Source of the DNA: Candidatus Omnitrophota bacterium
GTDB lineage: Bacteria > Omnitrophota > Gorgyraeia > B26-G9
Assembly (NCBI GenBank): GCA_023136735.1
Contig: JAGLQQ010000008.1
Location: forward strand, 1-6,759
DNA: 6,759 nt
Direction of reading: 5' to 3'
How positions within the stretch are numbered: position 1 is the stretch's first letter; the number at the start of each line of letters is the position of its first letter. The notes under the pieces are model-generated. The model ran no database searches. It had not been told where the DNA came from and saw nothing but the letters and a program-made list of their open reading frames with translations. The position numbers and the translations under genes are program-made. Shown piece by piece: positions 1 through 4,085 of this stretch.

Positions 1-16
1 AACAAGTTAACCGGAC

Positions 17-46
17 ACTAGTGGGACAAGCCCATCCCCTACAGGT
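17..46. repeat. possible degenerate palindrome at the left edge
   Basis: The plus strand shows GGGA at 23-26 and TCCC at 35-38 around a C-rich core. Read on the minus strand it is GTAGGGGATGGGCTTGTCCC, which resembles small GC-rich palindromes dispersed between genes in many bacteria. It directly follows the RAYT remnant, and REP-like palindromes are known to flank such transposases. The stem is short and imperfect, the family assignment is from memory, and the window ends too close by to see a full unit. Confidence 0.25.
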
Positions 47-48
47 TT

Positions 49-183
49 TTATACTATTTTGCCAAATATTCATTCCTGATCTTTTGCATATATCGTTACA
101 TAATAATATCCAGGTTGTGTATAATCATAATTTTTTAATAGGGTGGGTTTTCGTTCTGGATATTTATTCATTATTTTTGTCAT
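49..183 (-). pseudogene. REP-associated tyrosine transposase (RAYT, Y1_Tnp-like), N-terminal remnant
   Basis: From an ATG at 183 the minus strand encodes 37 residues ending in TGA (70-72). They include RKPTLLKNYDY (residues 11-21) and GYYYVTI (25-31), which match the conserved N-terminus of RAYT single-strand DNA transposases (the family pattern is roughly R-K-x-x-R-L-x-x-Y-D-Y, then G-Y-Y-F-V-T-I-C-T). After the TGA the same frame continues I-F-G-K-I-V before a TAA at 49-51. Intact members usually read E-C-[LI]-F-G-[KE]-I here, so the TGA probably replaced a Cys codon. The catalytic His-U-His and Tyr motifs lie further along and are absent, and what follows is unrelated palindromic sequence. 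Intact RAYTs recognise and move REP hairpins; this piece cannot be active. No clear ribosome binding site precedes the ATG. The family call rests on recognition of the N-terminal pattern only. Confidence 0.65.
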
Positions 184-276
184 AACGTCCTGCTTCACCC
201 GCGTTGCGCAAGCATAAAAACAATATTTTATTGCCGAAAGCGCTTATTCAACGTCGGGTGCAAGCTGTTGTTAGCC
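180..276 (-). other. attC-like recombination site (59-base element)
   Basis: Read on the minus strand, an outer box GGCTAAC (276-270) is answered by GTTATGA (186-180). Between them lie two arms that pair in register. In plus-strand coordinates TAAC 183-186 pairs with GTTA 270-273, GCTT 192-195 with AAGC 262-265, CACCCG 196-201 with CGGGTG 255-260, and CGTTG 202-206 with CAACG 249-253. The unpaired spacers (187-191 and 266-269) separate the R and L stems, and two single bases (254 and 261), both in the gene-proximal arm, are extrahelical. The loop is 207-248. This layout (R, unpaired spacer, L with extra bases on one arm, variable loop) and the 97-bp length are those of integron attC sites, where IntI cleaves a folded single strand at G/TT. 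The core boxes depart slightly from the RYYYAAC and GTTRRRY consensus. A chance or REP-type hairpin is the alternative. Confidence 0.65.
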
Positions 277-668
277 AGCGATATAGCTCATTACCCTAAC
301 AGCCATATCTATGTTAAGTATACTTAGCTTATATTCGCCATTGTTGTTTTCATCTACTTCTGGAAAGTTATTAACTATAGCTTCACGGCTGTATTTTGGA
401 TTATTTTGACATGGAAGCCGGAAATAAAACAGCAACCATTTTTGATTTGGTATAAAAGCAAAATACCAATTTTTATTATATTCAAACCTGAAATCTTTAA
501 TATAGCCATGCTCTGATGGATAACATACGTAATTTTTTAGGCATGCACTTGCCCCAATAATGTAAAAATATGCCTTCCTTGCATCATTTTCAGTAATATT
601 TTCCAAGTGAGCAATATATCGATTTTCATTTTCCAAATGCTTAAGCATTGCGATTCCTTTCCGGCTAA
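186..668 (-). mobile_element. putative solitary integron gene cassette
   Basis: If recombination occurs at G/TT as in known integrons, the cassette runs from the T of GTTAGCC (668) to the last G of the attC arm (186), 483 bp. The upstream GTTAGCC (669-663) is the exact reverse complement of the attC box GGCTAAC (276-270). This is expected because the two boxes form one attC in the excised circle. The layout is typical of cassettes: a 20-nt leader with a ribosome binding site, one ORF, a stop codon inside the R'' box, and no promoter of its own that I can see. No second attC is visible upstream, and the upstream genes in this window include no integrase, so insertion at a secondary site is the simplest reading. 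Without the cassette, the flanks would join as CCAGCTTCG followed by TTATGACAAA, placing the target 2 bp before the RAYT start codon. Confidence 0.55.
271..648 (-). CDS. hypothetical protein, probable cassette-borne gene (125 aa)
   Basis: I do not recognise this protein family. The start at 648 (MLKHLENENRY) is chosen because AAAGGA stands 6-7 nt before it. The frame stays open upstream to 720, but those 24 extra codons run through the repeat copy and the GTTAGCC box, so they are unlikely to be coding. The product is soluble-looking, with no signal peptide or membrane segment. The centre is rich in aromatic residues (about residues 50-80, including WYFAFIPNQKWLLFYFR), suggesting a compact alpha/beta domain, followed by a polar stretch PEVDENNNGEYKL and a final helix-like IDMAVRVMSYIAG. 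The stop codon TAA (273-271) lies inside the attC-like box, as is usual for integron cassettes, most of which encode small proteins of unknown role. Expression would need an outside promoter; the nearest candidate is at 887-915 on the same strand. The ORF is very likely real, but its function is unknown. Confidence 0.75.
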   Translation of the reverse strand: MLKHLENENRYIAHLENITENDARKAYFYIIGASACLKNYVCYPSEHGYIKDFRFEYNKNWYFAFIPNQKWLLFYFRLPCQNNPKYSREAIVNNFPEVDENNNGEYKLSILNIDMAVRVMSYIAG

Positions 669-674
669 CGAAGC

Positions 675-745
675 TGGAGGAAAAGCCCAAAAACAAAGAG
701 GATTTTCTGGTTAAAAGCAAATTTCCGGAAATTATTGCTGTTGTT
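675..745 (-). repeat. intergenic direct repeat, copy A, gene-proximal part
   Basis: From 678 to 730 this aligns without gaps to 2038-2090 with only three mismatches in 53 positions, and similarity continues more weakly to about 745. Relative to the minus-strand genes it is the leader region just upstream of the cassette gene, as its partner is the leader of the lipoprotein gene. Its left end stops about 6 bp from the proposed cassette boundary (669). Copy A resumes at 887 after the palindromic insert. Confidence 0.9.
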
Positions 746-746
746 T

Positions 747-806
747 ATCCCGCATGCTTTGAAAACCTCGGCTTTAAAGCCGAGGTTGAAAGCAAATCTG
801 CGGGAT
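747..806. repeat. long palindrome 1 inside repeat copy A
   Basis: This is a nested inverted repeat. ATCCCGCA (747-754) pairs with TGCGGGAT (799-806), GCTTT (756-760) with AAAGC (789-793), and the core 764-787 is a perfect 24-nt palindrome (AACCTCGGCTTT and its complement). The fold would be strong in RNA or single-stranded DNA. It has no counterpart in copy B, so it was inserted into copy A or lost from copy B. There is no T-run after either arm, so it is not a standard intrinsic terminator. Confidence 0.85.
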
Positions 807-819
807 TCCGCTCAGAAAC

Positions 820-876
820 CCCGGGCTTTCCTTCGACTGGCTCAGGATGGTGAGCGAAGTCGAACCATAGCCCGGG
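820..876. repeat. REP-like palindrome 2 (CTTCGAC...GTCGAA type)
   Basis: The outer arms CCCGGGCT (820-827) and AGCCCGGG (869-876) enclose a second inverted repeat, TTCGAC (832-837) with GTCGAA (859-864) and GCTCA (840-844) with TGAGC (851-855), around a short GGATGG loop. The inner unit, of the form TTCGAC-n-GCTCAGG...TGAGC-n-GTCGAA, matches a dispersed repeat type I recognise from intergenic regions of many bacteria. Such REP-like palindromes are substrates of RAYT transposases in the families studied, and a RAYT remnant lies about 640 bp away. Any link between the two is inferred. Confidence 0.75.
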
Positions 877-886
877 TCAACTTCAT

Positions 887-915
887 ATTATAGTTTGAAT
901 TTTTTCGTTCAACAA
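887..915 (-). promoter_or_regulatory. sigma-70-like promoter in repeat copy A
   Basis: On the minus strand TTGTTG (915-910) is followed by a 17-bp spacer and a perfect TATAAT (892-887). The same two boxes and the same spacer length recur in copy B although the surrounding sequence has diverged. Transcription would run toward the cassette gene, starting near 880, giving a leader of about 230 nt that contains both palindromes. The -35 matches only the TTG half of TTGACA. No experimental signal can be seen. Confidence 0.5.
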
Positions 916-1011
916 CCTGTTTTCAATTCTTTTATTTTTTTACAGCTAAGAGCCATGAGCTGAATTGCTGCAAGCTATTTTGTTTATTGAGGTGAATGTC
1001 GAAGTAGATTA

Positions 1012-1052
1012 GGGGGAAAGGAGATAAATACATGTTTGCATCACCATCCCCT
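1012..1052. terminator. stem-forming block downstream of the lipoprotein gene
   Basis: GGGG (1012-1016) faces CCCCT (1048-1052) about 30 nt away. The inner pairs seen in copy B (GGAGA with TCTCC) are spoiled here by substitutions, so the fold is weaker. Its position, about 35 nt past the lipoprotein stop, fits a transcript end, but a minus-strand reading has no U-run after the stem. A terminator or 3'-stabilising hairpin is a guess. Confidence 0.3.
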
Positions 1053-1088
1053 ATTTTATTTAATTGGAGCACATTGTTATATTCCTTA

Positions 1089-1976
1089 TTATTTACTCAG
1101 TTCTTTATTAATCTGTTTTTTTAACACTTCTGCGCTTTTCTTTACCGCTGAATAATATGCTTCTACTGATTTTCCGTTAGAATCTTGTAAATTGGGTTTG
1201 CCTTTCATCATCATTGGGACTGAATAAGAGTGACTATATGTGCCTCCCTGACTTAAAAGCTTGGACTCTACAACTATTTCAGCATTTTTTGTAATTACTA
1301 TAATTTCAGAAGCTACTGCTGGCGTTGCTTTTCCTCTTACTCCACTCAGTAAACCTGTTCCTTTCATGCCGCTTAACATTCCTGATTTATATGCCAAATC
1401 CAAACCAACTATTGCCACAGCATCTACTTCAAGTTCTTTACATAATTCTGCCATTTTCATCTGTGCATATTTAACAGGATCTCGCTGTCCTTTTATTATT
1501 ACTGTTCTACCTTTGCCACGGGTTAAACTATCGGCTGGTATGCGAGGCATTGCCGGAGGGGTTACCCATTGGGATCCCTCTGCTTTTTTTAAAGCTTTCA
1601 GTAATTCTCCCATAAAAGAATCATTTCCTTCTTTCATAAGCTCCTGGTATTTATTGCTTTTTAACACCTCTAATGGGGGAAGTACACTCCAATTTGAAAT
1701 TGAGTCAAGTTGCTCTCCGTATGCTTTGAGTCCGTAAGTAACGATTTGGACCAATTCATTACTTTCTATACTTTTATCCTTTTCTTTTCCCATCATTGCA
1801 GTTAAAAAACTTAGAGTTGATGTTGGATTCTTAGGTGCTTTAACATCATGAAGATCAGCATTAGCATAAATACTTACTATTGCTATTTTCTTTACTGATA
1901 AAATCTGGGGCTTTTTAATTAACGTCGTGCATCCTGCTAAACATAATGCGAAAACAATACAAATAACTTTTTTCAT
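1089..1976 (-). CDS. putative lipoprotein of unknown function (295 aa)
   Basis: The N-terminus MKKVICIVFALCLAGC is a short lipoprotein signal peptide: two lysines, a hydrophobic core, and the lipobox L13-A14-G15-C16, so Cys16 would be lipidated after cleavage. Thr17 at position +2 is not the Asp inner-membrane retention signal known in E. coli. The start is supported by AGGAGG (1988-1983) six bases upstream. The mature chain begins with a beta-like KKIAIVSIYAN (29-39), followed by a helical, charged region (60-135), a proline-rich linker with TPPAMPRIP (139-147), a predicted helix then beta strand (170-195), a glycine-rich stretch SGMLSGMKGTGLLSGVRG (198-215), and a Lys-rich C-terminal helix. 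This resembles in outline other envelope lipoproteins with a CsgG/TolB-like beginning, but I cannot assign a family. The gene is flanked by the two copies of the intergenic module and probably uses the promoter in copy B. Confidence 0.88.
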   Translation of the reverse strand: MKKVICIVFALCLAGCTTLIKKPQILSVKKIAIVSIYANADLHDVKAPKNPTSTLSFLTAMMGKEKDKSIESNELVQIVTYGLKAYGEQLDSISNWSVLPPLEVLKSNKYQELMKEGNDSFMGELLKALKKAEGSQWVTPPAMPRIPADSLTRGKGRTVIIKGQRDPVKYAQMKMAELCKELEVDAVAIVGLDLAYKSGMLSGMKGTGLLSGVRGKATPAVASEIIVITKNAEIVVESKLLSQGGTYSHSYSVPMMMKGKPNLQDSNGKSVEAYYSAVKKSAEVLKKQINKELSK

Positions 1977-2108
1977 GGTACGCCTCCTAATTAGTAATTA
2001 CCGCCTGTTAGTCAATCTTTCTCCCTTTTTTTACTGTAGGAAAAGCCCAAAAACAAAAAGGATTTCCTGGTTAAAAGCAAATTTTCGGAACTTATTGCTA
2101 TTTGCTTT

Positions 2109-2137
2109 ATTATAGTTTAAATTTTTCCGTTCAACAA
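2109..2137 (-). promoter_or_regulatory. sigma-70-like promoter for the lipoprotein gene, in repeat copy B
   Basis: On the minus strand TTGTTG (2137-2132), a 17-bp spacer and TATAAT (2114-2109) form a good promoter match, with the -10 perfect and the -35 half matched. Transcription starting near 2102 would give the lipoprotein a leader of about 125 nt. Exact conservation of both boxes and of the spacing in the diverged copy A supports function. Confidence 0.55.
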
Positions 2138-2230
2138 TCTATTTTTAACTCTCTTATTTTTTACAGTTATGTGCAATAAGATAAATTGCTATAAATATTT
2201 TGTTTGTCGATGGAAATGTTACAGCAAGGG

Positions 2231-2272
2231 AGGGGAAAAGGAGATAAATGCATGTTTGCATCTCCGGCCCCT
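2231..2272. terminator. three-tier hairpin downstream of mutL
   Basis: AGGGG (2231-2235) pairs with CCCCT (2268-2272), GGAGA (2240-2244) with TCTCC (2261-2265), and TGCA (2249-2252) with TGCA (2257-2260), around a TGTT loop and with internal bulges. It lies about 60 nt past the mutL stop and could end or protect the mutSL message. The minus-strand exit side is pyrimidine-rich (TCTCCTTTTCCCC) but lacks a clean U-tract, so a rho-independent terminator is not proven. Confidence 0.35.
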
Positions 2273-2329
2273 ATTCTTTATTTGATTGCTAATTGAAATA
2301 AGCCAAGAAGCAAATTCCACAGCGCCATA

Positions 2330-4084
2330 TTATTTTCTTTTAAACCGTTTTTCAAGCTCATCCCGGGTTAACGAAATTATTGTCGGGCGGCCATGAGGAC
2401 AAGTATAAGGAGAACTTGTTTGCCAAAGATCACTTACAAGTGAATCGATTTCTTCAGGAGTAAGCACCTGATGAGCCCGAACCGCACAATGACAGGCGAT
2501 AGTTGCCAGAACAGGAGTTATACTTTTTTCTATATTAACTTCAATATCTAACTCCATAATATCCGCGACTATATTTTTGAACTCAACCGCAATATCGACC
2601 TTACCCAATAAAGCCGGATAAGCATAAAGAGCCATCGTCTGATCACCGAAATCCTCGATTTCAAATCCCAATGCGTCAAATACATTTTTAATTTCCAACA
2701 CCCGCAAAAATTCATCCTTACTGAAATGAAGCGTAACCGGAAACATAAGTTTTTGCTTTTCTATCTTTTTATTTTTAAACTGCTGAGTCAGCTCATCAAA
2801 TAAAATCCTCTCATGCGCGGCATGAGCATCAATAATTATCATGCCGTTTTTATCCTGAGCAGCAATATAAGTATTGTCTATCTGCAGGTATTTCGCGCAA
2901 ACAAAAGAATGTGCCGGCACTTCCTCTGCTACGGAAGAAAACACATCAGGCTCAGCCAAAGACGCGGCAAAAAGCTCCTTAGTACCCGCGGTATTATTTT
3001 CGTAGGATATCCTATTCGCGGTAGGCGAAGAAAAATTCGCCTTAAAGGAAGGACTGACTATCGCGCCCGGAGCCCCATCAATATCGGGCAAATTACTTTT
3101 ATCGGTCAACGCGTCCTTGATAAGTTTTGCCAATACATCATGAATAACCGCTGCTTCTTGAAATCTAACTTCCCTTTTACTAGGATGCACATTAACATCA
3201 ACTAATTCCGGAGATGTTTCAATAAAAATAAACACACATGGAAACTGCCTTTCCATCAGACTTGTGTGATATCCCTGCATGACCGCATGTGTTATAGTTT
3301 TATCGATCACAGGCCTTTTATTAACAAAAATATATTGCCACCTGCGATTTGCTTTCCCAAAACCCGGCTTAGAAATAAACCCTCTTACTTTTAGCGGCGC
3401 AATATTAAAGGATATGGGCACCAGCACTTTAGCAAAATCAGTCCCAAATAAAACCTCTATTCTCTGCAATAATTTTTCATGAGCATCACAGTTAATTACT
3501 TCTTCCTTATTACTTAACAGCTTCAGTGCTACGTCAGGATGAGCCAGAGCTATTTCGTTCATATTCCTTATAATATGTGCCGTCTCCGTAGCCTTGCTTT
3601 TTAAAAATTTCAACCGCGCGGGAGTATTAAAGAAAAGATTCTTGACCTCTACAGTTGTCCCTGGTTCTCTAGCCGATTCACTGATACTTTTGATCGTACC
3701 CGCGACTGAGGAAATAATGCTCGCTGCTGGCTGAGATTGCGTACGGGAAAATATTTTCATAAGACTTACAGCGCTAATACTGGAAAGTGCTTCACCGCGA
3801 AATCCCAAAGTAGTAATATTCTCTAAGTCTGAGTTTTCTTTTATCTTACTTGTAGCGTGGCGCAAAATAGAAAGCTTTAAATCCTCGGTATCCATGCCTT
3901 GTCCGTTATCAATTGTTTTGATCAGACTTCGACCAGCATCTTCTATCTCTACTTCAATTTTAGTACTTTTTGCATCAAGAGCATTTTCCATCAGTTCCTT
4001 TACAACCGATGCCGGTCTTTCAACAACTTCACCTGCGGCTATTCTATCTGCTAAGTGTTTTGGAAGAATTTTTATTCTGCTCAT
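2330..4084 (-). CDS. mutL: DNA mismatch repair protein MutL (endonuclease type, 584 aa)
   Basis: MutL is the ATP-driven match-maker that couples MutS to strand incision. The N-terminal GHKL ATPase is complete: E30 and N34 in KELMENALDA, D59-N-G-Q-G-M64, ATSKI (77-81) and GFRGEAL (94-100). A long linker follows, then the C-terminal dimerisation and nuclease domain. The metal-binding motif is D419-A-H-A-A-H-E425, followed by A530-C-H-C-A-V-R-A-H and C562-P-H-G-R-P567. These mark the endonuclease class found where MutH is absent; the usual Gln of DQHA is Ala420 here, and the usual last acid of the motif is D430 (E431 is adjacent). QKLMFP (444-449) fits the sliding-clamp motif known from Bacillus MutL. 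The start ATG has AGAGG six bases upstream, inside the end of mutS, and only one base separates the two genes, implying one transcript and possibly coupled translation. Its length is near the family norm. Confidence 0.97.
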   Translation of the reverse strand: MSRIKILPKHLADRIAAGEVVERPASVVKELMENALDAKSTKIEVEIEDAGRSLIKTIDNGQGMDTEDLKLSILRHATSKIKENSDLENITTLGFRGEALSSISAVSLMKIFSRTQSQPAASIISSVAGTIKSISESAREPGTTVEVKNLFFNTPARLKFLKSKATETAHIIRNMNEIALAHPDVALKLLSNKEEVINCDAHEKLLQRIEVLFGTDFAKVLVPISFNIAPLKVRGFISKPGFGKANRRWQYIFVNKRPVIDKTITHAVMQGYHTSLMERQFPCVFIFIETSPELVDVNVHPSKREVRFQEAAVIHDVLAKLIKDALTDKSNLPDIDGAPGAIVSPSFKANFSSPTANRISYENNTAGTKELFAASLAEPDVFSSVAEEVPAHSFVCAKYLQIDNTYIAAQDKNGMIIIDAHAAHERILFDELTQQFKNKKIEKQKLMFPVTLHFSKDEFLRVLEIKNVFDALGFEIEDFGDQTMALYAYPALLGKVDIAVEFKNIVADIMELDIEVNIEKSITPVLATIACHCAVRAHQVLTPEEIDSLVSDLWQTSSPYTCPHGRPTIISLTRDELEKRFKRK

Positions 4085-4085
4085 A

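Larger units (their letters stand above)
887..1066 (-). repeat. intergenic direct repeat, copy A, distal part
   Basis: This aligns with 2109-2287 over about 180 bp with scattered substitutions and small indels. Shared landmarks are the promoter boxes, a TTTTTTTACAG-type stretch (near 935-945), the TATTTTGTTTATTG segment (near 975-990), and the GGGGAAAGGAGATAAAT...CCCCTATT block (1012-1055). It lies just downstream of the lipoprotein stop codon, as copy B lies just downstream of mutL. The 440 bp between the lipoprotein and cassette genes are thus almost entirely this repeat plus the palindromic insert. Confidence 0.9.
2035..2287 (-). repeat. intergenic direct repeat, copy B (uninterrupted)
   Basis: This is the intact counterpart of 675-745 plus 887-1066 and fills most of the 353 bp between mutL and the lipoprotein gene. 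From the mutL side it holds a stem-forming block, an AT-rich middle, a TTGTTG-17-TATAAT promoter-like pair, and a leader segment. The leader could fold weakly through AGGAAA and TTTCCT (within 2038-2070). Because it lacks the palindromes present in copy A, it shows that those are an insertion or, less likely, were deleted here. Confidence 0.9.

Noticed and set aside
1..25. Possible insertion-sequence end (ACTAGTGTCCGGTTAAC on the minus strand)
   Set aside because: It looks vaguely like a terminal repeat, but the window stops there, no partner repeat is visible, and I cannot name a family.
649..720. Upstream extension of the 125-aa ORF by 24 codons to an ATG at 720
   Set aside because: It runs through the repeat copy and the GTTAGCC box, has no good ribosome binding site, and a better-placed AAAGGA precedes the ATG at 648.
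1261..1737. 158-codon open frame on the plus strand
   Set aside because: It lies wholly antisense to the lipoprotein gene, whose lipobox and ribosome binding site mark it as the real gene; the plus-strand product looks like a frame shadow.
1989..2015. Alternative promoter TTGACT with a downstream TACTAA before the lipoprotein start
   Set aside because: The spacer is only about 13 bp, too short for a sigma-70 promoter, and the copy B promoter is better.
1927..2115. 62-codon plus-strand open frame across the lipoprotein start and repeat copy B
   Set aside because: It overlaps the lipoprotein signal peptide antisense, and I see no equivalent product conserved in copy A.
2813..3205. 130-codon plus-strand open frame, and shorter ones across 3279-5982
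   Set aside because: They are antisense to mutL and mutS, whose motifs are unmistakable, and show no domain or start signal of their own.
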